A stretch of DNA of 64,000 bases, taken from NCBI RefSeq assembly GCF_945859685.1, contig NC_079147.1, positions 283,627,679 through 283,691,678 of the forward strand, in the 5' to 3' direction. Shown here in pieces: positions 44,312 to 56,260 of the stretch (positions within the stretch are counted from its first letter, which is position 1; the number at the start of each line of letters is the position of its first letter). The position numbers and the translations under genes are program-made. Below the pieces are notes generated by a model. The model did no database searches. It was not told the origin of the DNA and worked only from the letters and a program-made list of their open reading frames with translations. Origin of the DNA: Eupeodes corollae. Taxonomy: Eukaryota > Arthropoda > Insecta > Diptera > Syrphidae.

Positions 44312-47142
44312 AAAACTCCTACTCTCACCTCCCCGTGGAGAACATCAAGTGCCTAGTACCACAACTGGAGATTGGGTTCCAACCCCAGTAGAAAATTGTT
44401 GGGGTGAGCAAACGAGAGAGGTGGGAGAGGTGTTTCCACTAAGGCACCTACCTTCTTGTCTAGACTGCAGCGGAGAAATTCCCGAGATGGAATCAGCGGT
44501 GGTGACCACAGTATCAGTAAGGTTGAACTACTTAGTGAACACCTTATAGGGCTTCTAAGACTTATTTCGAGCCCAGGCCTATAAGGAGCAGTTTTATCCG
44601 GCTCCCTATCCTTGGAGTTATACTTAGGATCTGGTGCCGTCGGTCGGGGTGACTTCCTGGCCACGTAAAAGTTTTCATAATTGCGAAGCACCAACAAGCC
44701 TCGGATACGGACGCATTTACTGTTGATAACCTACGCAAACGAATTAAGGACAACGAATATGCACGTGGAATTTTAGGTCCCTTAAAAAACCACGTGCAGC
44801 CGAAGAATAAGGACCTGGACTGCTATAAATCAGACATCACCGCCATCCAGGAAATACGGTGGGCCGGGCAAAAAGAGGATGAAAAACTGCGATATTTACT
44901 ATGATGACTGCTACCACGAAAACCAACAGCGCTTATTTGAATGCGGCTTCGTAATTGGAGCCCGACTTAGGCAAGAAGTCTTGAGCTATAGGTGCACAGA
45001 AGAGAAAGACGACAACACCAAAGATATGTTCTTCAAGTTCCTAGGCAAAACATATAAGCAGTGTCCTAGCTACGATATTAAAATAGTCCTGAGCGATTTT
45101 AAGGATAAGCTAGGAAGGGAAGACATTTTTTGTGGAATAAATCGAAACTTCATGGTAGCCAGTATACGCGTTTTCTACACCTCAACATCCACAAAGGAAC
45201 TTGGACTTCTCCAGATCAATCTACCGTCAACTAGATTGACCAAATTGCTATCGACGCCAGATACGCTTGCAGCATCATTGATGTACGAACTCTCGGAGGA
45301 GCTAACATCGAATCGGACCACTACCTCGTAGTAGCCAAGGTAGCACTTCGGGTTTCTAGACCCAAGGCAAAACAGGGAGGTGCTGAGAGAAGGTACAACG
45401 TCGAACTGCTACAATCGCCAAATCTTTTTCCGACCGAGTTACATGTAACCGCTCTCGAAGTTCTCTGCCGCCAACAGGAGGTGCTGAGAGAAGGTACAAC
45501 GTCGAACTGCTACAATCGCCAGATATCGCCATATCCTTTTCCGACCGAGTTACAAGTAACCTCTCTCGAAGTTCTCTGCCGCCAACACAATGTATCGAAA
45601 ACCAGTGGCAACATTGCCAAGATGCATTTAGAGAAGTTGCCTCTGATGTGCTAGGTTTCAAGCAGCCAACAGCCACCAGCCAGAAATGTCGGCACGCAAA
45701 GCGTCGCTGCATAAAAGGACGAGAACTGCTCATGAGCTCTAAGAGCAGAAGAGTCGAGAGGAACGCTGTCTTCTCAGCAGGAAAAAGAGAGGGCAAGAGA
45801 AGCGTGCGGTCGAAAATATTGAGAGGTTTAAAAGCAGGAATGAAGTTCGAAAGATTTATGAACAGGTAAAACGAAATTCACCTAGAACCAAAGGCTGCAA
45901 GGACGAAAGTGGAAACATCATAGTGGAATCACAGTCAATGCTGAGGATATGATAGGACCACTTCTGCAGACTGTATAACGGCAACGACGAACTGAATTCC
46001 GCTGTCAGGCAGAATGATTTATTCAACATAGACGACGAAAGCCAACAATCCCGTCCTCCCGAATTAGACGAAAGAAAGATTGCCATATCTAAGGTAAAGT
46101 CTAACAGAACCACTGGAGCAGATGGCTTGAATGCCGAGCTCTTCAAAGCAGCTGGAGATAAGTTGGTTAGGAGCATGCACCAACTTATCTGTAAGATATG
46201 GTCGGAAGAAAGCATGCCCGATGAATGGAACCTCAATATTGTTAGCCCGATCCTGAAAAAAGGAGACCCTCTAAACTACACCAACTATATAGAAATCAGT
46301 TTACTTAAAATCGCCTATAAAATCTTCTCTGCCGGTATTAGTGAACGTCTCAAGCCCATCGTCAACAACCTGATAGGTCCTCATCAGTGTGGTTTAAGAC
46401 CAGGAAAGTCAATAGTTGACAAAATATTCACATTACGGCAGATCCTGGAAAAGACCCAGGAATACCAAATCGACACCTACCTTCTTTTCATCGATTTCAA
46501 AGCCGCATATGACAGCATCTACAGGAACGAGCTGTATAGAGCCATGTCTAGTTTTGGCATTCCTGCCAAACTCGTCTGTTTGTGCAGGATGACCATGGAG
46601 AATTCACGCTGCTCTATAGAGGTTGGAAACAACTTAACAGAATGTCAAAAAAGGTTTTAGACAAGGTGATGCGCTATCACGTGATTTTTTTTAACATAGT
46701 TCTTGAAAGAATAGTGCAGAGCTCACACGTCAATACAAGAGGCATTATCTTTCAAAAGTCTGTCCAATTACTAGCATATGCTGATGACATTGAAAAAATC
46801 TGAAGAGCTCAGTGTGATGTCAATGGCGCTTTTGTGAGTTTTGAGGCAGATGCAGCAAAAATGGGTTTAACGGTTAATGAGGCAAAGCAAAGTACTCGTA
46901 CAGCTGTCGTCAAGAAAGGACATACAACACCGACGTCTTGGTCAAAACGTCACAATCGACAAACGTAACTTTGAGGTAGTCAAGGACTTCGTCTACCTAG
47001 GCTCCGCTGTAAACGCAGAAAACAATACTGGCGCTGAGATCAAACGCAGAATAACTCTTGCGAACCGGTGCAGTAGCATGGACTATGACAAAAGCGGAAA
47101 AAACATTTTGTGTCGCTTCGAGAGAAAAGTTCTTCGTGTGAT
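44312..47142 (+). mobile_element. RTE-clade LINE, copy 4, with 5' leader, lacking the 3' end
   Basis: The leader (CTCCTACTCTCACCTCCCCG ...) runs to about 44720. Then endonuclease pieces (AIQEIRW equivalent, KNCDIYYDDCYHENQQRLF, CPSYDIKIVLSDF at 44879-45331, with an internal deletion), a linker containing a partly duplicated stretch (45375-45460 and 45475-45560), RT (46127-46660: LKPIVNNLIGPHQCGLRPGK, LLFIDFKAAYDSI), the YADD box at 46777-46788, and GSAVNAENNTGAEIKRRITL. It stops at about 47142 within FERKVLRVI, so the C-terminus and tail are missing. Stops and frameshifts inactivate it. It is followed head-on by the inverted leader of copy 5. Confidence 0.85.
45375..45590. repeat. Direct duplication of about 100 bp inside RTE copy 4
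   Basis: GGAGGTGCTGAGAGAAGGTA occurs at 45375 and again at 45477, each followed by ACAACGTCGAACTGCTACAA and a similar run to TTCTCTGCCGCCAACA. The duplication interrupts the linker between endonuclease and RT. It is absent from copies 1 and 6. Confidence 0.85.
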
Positions 47143-47525
47143 CCAACCCCTCCAACCTGGATCCAGATCCTAAGTATAATTCTTAGGACGGGGAGCAGGA
47201 TAAGACCGCTCCTTATAGACCTGGGCTCCGAATAGGTCGAAAAAGCCGTATAAGGTGTTCACTAAGTAGTTCAACCTTACTGGAACTGTAGACGCCACCG
47301 TTGATTCCATCTCGGGAATTCCTCCGCTGCTCTCTGGATAAGGTGAGGTTTGCTGCCACCAACAACTTTCCATTGGGGTTGGAACCCAATCTCCAGTTGA
47401 GGTACTAGGCACCCGATGTTCACCACGGGGAGGTAAGAGTAGGAGTTGATAGACAGAAGTTGGTTTTGAGAAAAACCTGTGGACGCTTGTGTCCTCTTGA
47501 TGCACATGTCTACCATTTGAACATT
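47143..47525 (-). mobile_element. RTE-clade LINE, copy 5: inverted 5' leader only
   Basis: The minus strand repeats the leader of copy 4: CTCCTACTCTTACCTCCCCG, GATTGGGTTCCAACCCCA, GGTTGAACTACTTAGTGAAC and TTATACTTAGGATCTGG. It extends about 70 bases further 5' (to about 47525, ATGGTAGACATGTGCATCAA) than copy 4. It abuts the truncated 3' side of copy 4 at about 47142. No ORF part follows in this orientation. Confidence 0.85.
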
Positions 47526-47589
47526 TGATTTGATTTATATCAATAAAATATCACTTATAAACATCATATAAAACATTTTGCGTCTTTTT

Positions 47590-49017
47590 TCAAGTGATTG
47601 AATAGCTTAAAGTTGACATCTAGTTTCGATGATCCGAGAGCATGGAATTTGCTTGGGTTACACTAAATTTAATATGCTTTACAAAGTTAAGGTAAGGGTC
47701 AAAAACTTAACCAACATCATTCTTCTCCCTTACTTTCTCCAGAACCTGATTATCAATTTTTTAGTCAAAGATGATTTCAGAAAAGTTGCGGCAAAAAGAA
47801 AAACATTGACATTTAGCGACATTTAAATATAATTGGTTTTTCGTGAACCATTGAAATAATTTTGAAGTATCGTGTTGTAAGAGATCACAGTCATTAATAG
47901 ATTTTATGCAACGAAACAACTTAAAGTCATCAGCGAAAAAAAGTTGACTAGAATTAAAGAAAATACTAGGTAAATCACTTATAAAAATTAGAAAACTAAG
48001 GGGTCCAAGATGGCTAACTTGGGGCACACCAGATGAAACTAAAATTGGTTTTAAGAAAACTTCGTCAATGCAAACAAATTGAACTCGAACCTTCAGATAA
48101 GATTGCAACCATTTCAAAATATTAAAATGAAAACTATTTTTTTTTATTTCTTCATTAAAACAAAGTGACTTACTCTATCAAATGCCTTTGAAAAATTAGT
48201 ATAAATTACATCAATTTGGTGTTCTTTTTCGAGATTATTTAAAATAATATTGGAGAAAACAGAAAGATTAGTCGTTGTTGATCTTCTTGCAACGAAACCA
48301 TGTTGGAGTGGTGAAATGTGTTCCTTACCTAAAAATGTCTGTTTTTCATGTATCAATTTTTTCGAAATATTTTTTAATGCACGACAATATACAAATCAGA
48401 CGGTAGTCAGATATTTTTTGTTTAGACCCTGATTTGTGAATAGGGTTTAAAAATGATTTCTTGCATGTTGGAAGAAATTCACCGTTCTTCAAAAAACTAT
48501 TAAAAATGAGGAAAAGCGGTTCAGCTAGAGATGCAGAACATTTTTTAACAACAATAGGTGGAAATTCGTCTGGACCTGGTTTATTGTCATTATTTAAAAT
48601 CAAGGGACCATCTTCAGTTTCTGAAATATTTAATTCGAAACAACCAATATCTGCCTTACATTTAATAGACAAATATTTGGCGATCCATGCTGAACTTACT
48701 CGTACATTCGAATTAGCATGCTTAGATTCAAAATAGTGTGCGAAAGAATTTCAAATACTTGATAAATTCGATAATGTTGAACCAAGGTAATTCATATACC
48801 TGGGAGTACCAATCGATTTGTTTGCTCTTAATGTAGGACCAAATTGATTACTATTTTTTGTAGGTTAGATTCAATTGATAAAATATAATTTTGAAATACA
48901 AATTTGTTAAGAACATCGAATTCTCGTTCCAATGGGATATAAATATTTTGTAGTTCATCTTTATTTTCTACTATCCGTAATTGCTTAAGTTACTTAGTTT
49001 TATATTGAACCAAGGAG
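47590..49017 (-). pseudogene. Jockey-like LINE B, RT region
   Basis: Minus strand, in order: FESKHANSNVRVSSAWI (48700-48735), a linker with KCKADIGCFELNISE, then RT: NDNKPGPDEFPPIVVKKC, LIFNSFLKNGEFLPTCKKSF (48346-48672), EHISPLQHGFVARRSTTTNL, DVIYTNFSKAFDRVSH (48144-48356), MKWLQSYLKVRVQFVCI, SSGVPQVSHLGPLSFLIFIS and the FADD box at 47926-47937 (47761-48117), and a last DPYLNFVKHIKFSV. Frameshifts separate the blocks, but each is well readable. It runs into the assembly gap on its 5' side. Typical of Jockey-group LINEs; distinct from the Jockey element at 12922. Confidence 0.75.
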
Positions 49018-49217
49018 NNNNNNNNNNNNNNNNNNNNNNNNNNNNNNNNNNNNNNNNNNNNNNNNNNNNNNNNNNNNNNNNNNNNNNNNNNNNNNNNNNN
49101 NNNNNNNNNNNNNNNNNNNNNNNNNNNNNNNNNNNNNNNNNNNNNNNNNNNNNNNNNNNNNNNNNNNNNNNNNNNNNNNNNNNNNNNNNNNNNNNNNNNN
49201 NNNNNNNNNNNNNNNNN
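49018..49217. other. Assembly gap (200 N)
   Basis: Exactly 200 N, probably a standard placeholder of unknown true length. It separates a Jockey-like LINE B fragment from an RTE fragment. Predicted proteins crossing it are meaningless. Confidence 0.99.
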
Positions 49218-50222
49218 CATCGAAAGGTTCTGTTAAGTTGTTTCCAACCTTGATGGAGGAGCGTGAATTCTCCATGGTCATCCTGCACAAACGGGCGAGT
49301 TTGGCAGGAATGCCACAACTAGACATAGGATCGAGCAAACAATACTGAGGTTCCATTCATCGGGCATGCTTTCTTCCGACCATATCTTACAGATAAGTTG
49401 GTGCATGCTCCTAACCAACTTATCTCCAGCTGCTTTAAAGAACTTGGCATTTAAGCTATCCACTCCAGCGGCTTTATTAGACTTCAGCCTATATATGGCA
49501 ATCTTTACTTCGACTAAGTCGGGAGGACGGGATTGTTGGCTTTCGTCGTTAATGTTGAATGGATCATCATCCTGCTTGACAGCGGAATTCGGTTCGTCGT
49601 CGCCGTTATACAGTTTGCAGAAGTGGTCCTTCCATATCCTCAGCATTGACTGCGGTTCCACTATGATGTTTCCACTTTCGTCTTTGCAGCCTTCGGTTCT
49701 AGGTTTATGTACCTGTGAATTTCGTTTCACCTGTTCATAAAACTTTCGAACCTCATTCCTGCTTTTATACCTCTCAACATCTTCGACCGCACGCTTCTCA
49801 TGCCCTCTGTTTTTCCTTCTGAGAAGTCGGTGTTCCTCTCGCCTCTTCGGCTCATAGAGCTCATGAGCAGCTCTCGTCCTTTTATGCAGCGCCGCCGCTT
49901 TGCGTGCCTGTTGTTTGGCTGCATTTGCCTGCCGAAATCCCTCATCAAACCAGGGGTTTCTTGTTGGTGGCTGTTTGAAACCCAGCACTTCAGAGGTGGC
50001 TTATCTGATTTCATCTTGGCAATGTTGCCACTGGTTTTCGATACATTGTGTTGGCGGCAGAGAACTTCGGGTGAAGTTACTTGTAACTCGGTCGGAAAAG
50101 GATTTGGCGATCTCTTGCGATTGTATCCGTTCAACGTTGTTTCTTTTCCCAGCACCTCCCTATTCTGCCTTGGGTTTGGAAACCCGAAGTGCTACCTTGG
50201 CTACAACGATGAAGTGGTAGAA
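49218..50222 (-). mobile_element. RTE-clade LINE, copy 6, internal segment
   Basis: Minus strand: a linker rich in Lys/Arg (49727-50155: LQVTSPEVLCRQHNVSKTSG), NPWFDEGFRQANAAKQQARK, ESGNIIVEPQSMLRIWKDHF, and the RT start LKSNKAAGVDSLNAKFFKAA, IWSEESMPDEWNLSIV. About 300 bp are then deleted near 49330 (the QCGFRPG and FIDFKAAYDS blocks are missing), and reading resumes at CGIPAKLARLCRMTMENSR up to the gap. The frame at 49278-49988 is open for 236 residues, the longest open RTE stretch besides copy 1. It lies inside Jockey-like LINE B sequence. Confidence 0.85.
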
Positions 50223-50600
50223 GTCGTAGGTGGAACTTCTGAAATATTTAATTGTAATCAACAACGGCGGTCCATGCTGAACGTGATTAAATTCAAAATA
50301 AAATACTTGATAAATTTGAAAATGTTGAACGAAGGTATACCATACACCTGGGAATACCAATCGAATTTTTGATAAAAATAAAAATTTGTTAAGAACATGG
50401 AATTCTCGTTCCAATTAATTATAAATATTTTTTAGTTTATCTTTATTTGCCGGTATCCGTAAACGTTTATAAGCTTTTGTTTTTTTTCTATTGCTTAAGT
50501 TAAATAGTTTTATATTGAACAAAGGAGACTTGGAATTTGTTTTAATTCAAACTTTGCAAATTCACGTTATCAATAAAAAAGTTCTAAGGATGTAATAAAT
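50223..50600 (-). pseudogene. Second fragment of Jockey-like LINE B
   Basis: Matches the same part of LINE B that ends at the gap (e.g. ACTTGATAAATTTGAAAATG, ATTCTCGTTCCAATTAATTA, TTTTATATTGAACAAAGGAG), with a 60-70 bp deletion and an extra stretch relative to 48770-49017. It therefore represents another copy, not the continuation of the first. Too mutated for a clear protein. Confidence 0.65.
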
Positions 50601-51569
50601 CCAAAGAAAAATTCTAAGAGTTTTGTATAATAATAAAAAACCTATGAATCCTATTTTCAAAAAATGTACTTACTTGTTTCCTATTGTCACCCTATTTTTC
50701 AAACGTTTATGTCTGTAAAAATGTACATATCTTAAAATTGCTTGTATTAGTCATAAGGCCTTATATAAGAGCTTGAAAAATATTTGTCCATAACATAATT
50801 CAATTCATCATAAATTGCTTTAATTAAACAATCACACCAAGTGATCTGACATATCAAAACCGCCAGTCACCACTCCAAACGAAAAAAAGACAGTCGTCCA
50901 CTTCATCTCGAGATCTATCTTCAGCATGATACTCTTTTAACAACTTGTTTGCTAAAAAATAATTATTTGTCAAGTGTTCGACAGCCGACAGCGAGTGGAA
51001 GACAACGAACGACGGCAACCAATCGTCCACATGGTCAATTATAATTTCAAAAGCAAGAGAAAAAGACCTCAGCCCTTTTTGAAAATTCAATTTTTGTTGC
51101 TTTTTTAAACTTTTTGAATCCTTTTTATAATAATTCGTGTGTGATGCTGCACATTGGTTATAGAGTATTCTTTCTTTTGCTTCTTTCAACCCTGTTGCAC
51201 CACCACAAAGTATCACAATTAACCAGCGAGGAACCAACCAGCTTCAGCGCGCGTTCGCTTCAATTAATTTCCTCAAAAGAAAATTACAATTGATGTACTA
51301 TATAGCGAACTTGCAACAACGGAACAGACGCCATAGAGCGTCGCTCGTCTTCATCGTTGCCGTTGCCGTCGTCGTCGGTTTTGTGGCTCACACGCGTGTG
51401 ATCCACTCACAACTCTTTCATTATGCTTTAATTGTTCAATTACATATCCGCATTGTGGCGGAAAGTAGTGTATACATTTATACATGTAGAAGCAACAACA
51501 AAACCAAGTTGTTGCAGCTGAAATTTTTGTTTAAAAAACGAAAAATGAAGACCTCGAAAGTAAAGTGTA

Positions 51570-51603
<34 letters not shown>

Positions 51604-52050
51604 CGACGAATATGAGAAGGATGCGGCCGAGAACGAGAACGACCAACAACGACGTAGACTTTGACGTCGTCGTCGACGAACGATGCAATGTTGTAAATGG
51701 GGAAGCATGTAATTGAATGTGGCAGGGCTTTGAGGAGGCTTGAGGAACTATACAAGGCCCTAAGGGCTATTAACGCCAAATGGGATAAATCATTTTAATT
51801 CGCATGCCACATCACGAAAAAAGAATGGAAGTTGCAGCAGCAGCAGCCACCAGTTACCAGTACCTCTGCAACAATATACACAATGTATATACAGTATACA
51901 AGAAGAAAGAACTCAGTGGAGCAAAGAAAAATATTAATAAATTGCGACTGTAAGTGACACTTGAGAATTATGCTAAGAGATCCTGGGACTATACTTCAAA
52001 TGAGTAAAATTAGTATGACCATTCAGAGTTTTTTTATAGTCTTGGTTAAG
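50601..52050. other. Non-element stretch with (GAT)n, possible host sequence
   Basis: No element recognised. Parts are notably less AT-rich (51240-51420). Two facing frames, 50854-51237 (-, 127 codons) and 51290-51664 (+, 124 codons), have no known domain; the second includes a poly-Asp run made by the (GAT)n tract. CAG and CCA triplets occur at 51836-51850. Confidence 0.3.
51570..51603. repeat. (GAT)n microsatellite
   Basis: About eleven perfect GAT units, followed by GAC variants. Confidence 0.9.
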
Positions 52051-52239
52051 TTTGGACTAGACGATTTTTAATGAATTTAAAAAGAAAATGATTGTTTTTA
52101 TACCAATCGCAGATTTGTTAGCATTTTATTTGATTACATACTGGATTATTGTGTATTTGTATTGTGTATACAATACACCAAAAATGTTTTCCGAAATGTA
52201 TTAAATGCGGAAAGAAGGTCAAAATCAATCCCATTTTTA

Positions 52240-53950
52240 ATAATATGGATGATTGGTATAAACATGTATAAACTAGAAAAATACAAAAAGTTCACTTTGC
52301 AGGTAGAAGTGCAGCACATAAGGATTATAACTTAAATATTAAGCGTTTTAAAAATAATATTGAATGTTTCAAGGATTTTCTAAATCAATATCTTTTGATT
52401 GGTATAAAATACATCTTGATGTATACCAGTATCAATCGCTAAATGCAAGTTGTGGTTTGAAAAAATACGGATCATTAGAAAAAAAGACAGCGACTAATAC
52501 GAATATGATTAGCTTATAGTTTTAGTAAAGTGGTCTAAAATTGAAATGAAAATAGTCACACAAATAAACAAGAATATGTTACAAAAAACTGAATGTTTTA
52601 ATAATCTATATGGACATTTCTAAATAAATAAAATAAATTGTGTGGCGCAACAGTCCGTTGGGAAATAGGGCCTATAGTGGCTTGCAGCTCTCAACCATTC
52701 CTGTGTGCGAGTACTGTTGTCAGAAATGGAAGGGACCTACAATTTTAGACCGAATCCGAACGGCAAATTTGAGAAAGCACTTTTTCATGACAAGAATTAC
52801 TCTTGAAGGATTCATCAATTCCTCGCAAGAGCCAGTACCCGCGAAAATTATTTTTTTAATTAAGGTGGCACAGGCAGGGATTGAACCCGAGACCCCTTGC
52901 ATGACAGTCCAACGCACTAACCATCATGCAACGGGTACTGGACATTTCTAGTTATTGGTTTAAATGCTTTTTGGAAAGATATTATTTTTTAATTATTTAT
53001 GGTTTGAAAATGTTTGTGGAGTTGTGATTAAGAAGAAAACAAAAACTTGTATAAATCTGACAACAAGCAAATATGCGCCCTAATTTATAGTGATTTGTAT
53101 ATGATGCTTTAAAAGTTTCAAAAATACGCTTAATTAAATCAATAAGTTATTCGTGGCTTTAGCATTTGGATTTTTCTAGAACAGATGAAAACTAAACATT
53201 TTTTTGTTTACCTTATTAGGACAGTGATTGGTATAAAATGTTTCTAAATTAATACTTATTTTACGTATCAGTTAAGCTGTGGTTGAGAAATGTATATTAA
53301 ATTGTTGTTAGAAAGAAACAAATAAAAAACAACCATGTTTACATTATTAAAAGCGTGATTGGTATAAACTGGTATAAAACAAAGAAATAAAAGCAATTTA
53401 GTCCTTCTATGCGTGAATATAAATAAGAATATAAAATAAACAAAATGAAAAACTGAATGTTAGGGATTGGTATAAAACACTTCTGAAGCTTAAAAAAAGA
53501 CATCAATTTTATTCAAATATTTAATCCTGGCTTACAAAATCGGTCTTTTTTAAACAGTTGAAAACTAATATGATATTATGTTTATCTTTCTAATACGCTG
53601 AGTGGTATTAGATGGTCTAAAACAGAAACAAAAATAAACCTTCACAACGAAGGAAACAAACATTAATAAGCATGCAATAGTTTAAACTCCATCCCTTATA
53701 TGACTCGCCCACATAAATGGGTTGTTAAACCACCTAATTTAATATTAAAAGTTTAAAATAAATGATTAAATTATCTACACATTCATTTCTAGTGATTGGT
53801 ATAAAATCCTTCTCAAGTTAAACAAAAGCCTTATTCCAATTTTAATCCTAGTTTATTCATGGTTAAAAAAAATAGACTAAAATTAATTGATTTTTATGTT
53901 TGCTCTATAAAAACTATGATTGGTATAAAGTGGTCTAAGACAAACTAAAT
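52240..53950 (+). repeat. Degenerate tandem array marked by GATTGGTATAAA
   Basis: GATTGGTATAAA occurs at about 52253, 52398, 53227, 53350, 53465, 53791 and 53921, with a degraded form at 53602. Two versions alternate: one continues AA(A/T)xxCTTCT, the other TGGTCTAA(A/G)AC (e.g. 53613 and 53933). Flanking words such as ACAGATGAAAACTAA / ACAGTTGAAAACTAA and AAAACTGAATGTT recur in step. Units are roughly 110-200 bp and strongly diverged. SINE 3 is inserted in the array. No coding content. Confidence 0.65.
52623..52938 (-). mobile_element. tRNA-derived SINE, copy 3, with 12-bp target duplication
   Basis: Flanked by TGGACATTTCTA at 52611-52622 and 52939-52950. Minus strand: tRNA-like head (GCATGATGGTTAGTGCGTTG as A-box region, GGGTTCAATCCC as B box), a body shared with copies 1 and 2 (GAGTAATTCTTGTCATGAAA), and a 3' module ending GGACTGTTGCGCCACA and an AT-rich tail (ATTTATTTTATTTATTT). 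It is the best preserved of the three copies. Confidence 0.93.
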
Positions 53951-56030
53951 ATCAAAAGTCTGGTCACCATATTAGCGAAGGCGTTCAGAGCAAAGGAATC
54001 AACAAAACAATAAAAACAACCAAAGAGAAAAGAAGAGTGAATGTTTCAAGGGTCCAATTAGGGCACATTAAGGCGAACTTCATTTTCTGCGAATTATAGC
54101 ATTCCCTTTCCTGTCGGGCAGTCGGTGTTCCTGTGCCGCTATAAAAAAAAAACACATCAAGGAGACTCGCCATACCCACAACACCATCTCCATTTATATA
54201 ATATAATCCGCACCTGCATAAAGCGTCTCGGTGGTAACCACTTTCGATGTCATGTCCTTATGCGTTCGCGTTCTGCACACTCATACGGCGCCAATGAATT
54301 GGATTCCTCGCGGTTGTTGTTCCGATCCGATCCGACGACGACGACGCGATGATGGCGCACAGCAACAACGCACACATCCCATCTCATCATCATCATCATC
54401 GAATCGAATGGAACATAACATTCACCCAGAGTGTATTGTGTGTTGTTTTGTCTTCTGGTGGACCTTAAATGGTCATCCTTCCAAATACACCAAAGACACA
54501 AAACACTGTTTTCAAGAACAACCCATGTTTGGTACCATGAATATGGTTATATAGTTATAGGTGCTTTGGGAGACACTCGCGGTACTTCTAAACTTGATGC
54601 GGATGGATGCCACTTGCCGAAGGAGTGTCAATTCAATTCAAAGATGGACAATATTGATGTGGTAGCTTATGGAGTGCTTTGATGATGTTTCTAAATGGAA
54701 AATGGCCTTGTGAGGTTGTTTAGTTTTTTTCTTTTGGTATTGTCTTAAATTTTGTTGTGTTTTGTGTTTTTGAAGCAAGTTGTTTTATGGTGCCTTAGAA
54801 GATCTGGCTTGGTGCAGCAGCCGCATAATTATAGTGAGCGACAATATATTGTTTATTCCATCACCACAGTTTTGAGATTGACGTGGAACATGAGCACACA
54901 TGACTTTGGTATGGCCAAGCAAGGATGATGATTTGTTGGTCGATTGGAAAATACTTCTTTTTTGTAATTTTGTCTGGAATAAATTGATTGATGTCTTTTA
55001 GACGTGTTTGTCTTTTGGTCAAAGTCAAAGAATTTTCAATCTTTTGTTTAAATTTAGAGTATTTTTGTGTGTATTTTTGTAAAAATAGAAATATTTTATC
55101 AACGTTAAAGAAAATTATGAATTTATGATAAAATTTCAAATATGCTTGCGAGGTTTTTTTATAAATCCCTTATGAGTTACGTATAAAATTCTTAAGGGTT
55201 GCTAGGGTTGCTAATGGATTGCTAGGAGTATATTTGTAGAATGTTAATGTATCATATGAGTTCCCTATACTTTCAATATAAGTTGCTTTAAGAAATATGT
55301 TCCATAGACCTATTTAAACATGATTTACCTATGCTTATAGGTTTCTTAAAGCTTGTTGAAATGGTACTTAAATAATGTTTATAAGTAGCTTAAAGATGTC
55401 TCAAAGGGGACATTTCACCTGAAGTAACAATGATAAAAAAGTATTGTATGTTGAAATTGAGTTACCTACGGCTTCGATACAATTTGTTACTATTTAAATA
55501 AAGAGCGCTATACCATCTCCTCTAAGTTATGTAAACGTATATTTTTAAAAAGTGAAAAATTAATTTAAAAAATATAACAGCTCTAAAGATTTTCAAAAAA
55601 TTATTTAATACATTGAAGAGTTTAAGATATTAAATTTTTAACAAATATTTATTGTGCTGGTTGATTTTTACATCTTAAATAGGTGTTATTTTATCGATAA
55701 AGAAATTGGATGGCAAGAAATTTTGCCTGTTAAACCGTTCTTAAATATGAAGAATCTCATTTCATCAAATTTTTGACTAGCGATTTCATACAAATATTTG
55801 AAAGGCAAATTTAACCATTTTAATCAGAATTTTCATTTATGTGATGTACCCAATATGCTTATTATTTCTCATCATAATAACGAATGCGTTCATCAATACG
55901 ACGAACTTATTTATCATAATGAAGAAATTTGTTCATCGTATTATTGAAAACAATCATCAGTTGTTTTGTTTTACAGCTGTCATTTTAATTATGAAGTATT
56001 ATAAATAGGCTTACTTCTAAACAATGTTTG
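53951..56030. other. Non-element stretch
   Basis: No element identified. 54200-54420 is less AT-rich, with a (CAT)n run at 54385-54400 and CGACGACGACG. 55290-55400 has several short words in both orientations (TTTAAG/CTTAAA around ATAGGTTTC) but no clear element ends. Open frames here overlap each other on both strands and have no known domain. Confidence 0.35.
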
Positions 56031-56260
56031 CAAATCGTGCAAGCATATTAAATGTCGCACCTAACGAAATAATCAAACTATTGCAGGAAGCTTTTTGTGA
56101 GCGCATCATCTAGCGTCATGGGCCTGTCACGTGGTCCACTAAGATTGATTACCGATCAACTATTTTTTGTGGGGTTGTGTGAAGTCACTTGTCGATTAAG
56201 ACGACTCAGGTTTTGAGAGAAAATATTGGTATAAAATTGGGGCTTTCGAGCCAGTTTGAA
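56030..56260 (+). pseudogene. C-terminal fragment of a DD41D-like mariner transposase
   Basis: Reads NEIIKLLQEAFCERII, stop, RHGPVTWS, a frameshifted piece, then WGCVKSLVD and FERKYWYK. This corresponds to residues about 260-325 of the transposase at 18094-19176 (FGEQFISRNGPVSWPP ... LWGYVKS). Catalytic residues are lost. No element ends seen. Confidence 0.55.

Noticed and set aside
44316..47505. LTR retrotransposon bounded by repeats
   Set aside because: The two repeats are inverted, not direct, and both match the RTE 5' leader; no protease, integrase or primer-binding site exists.
51290..51664. 124-codon frame with poly-Asp as a host protein
   Set aside because: The Asp run is produced by a (GAT)n microsatellite, the rest has no known domain, and overlapping frames of similar length exist on the other strand.
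52240..53950. CRISPR array or promoter cluster
   Set aside because: The genome is eukaryotic, spacing is irregular and repeats are diverged; the TATAAA inside the motif is probably incidental.
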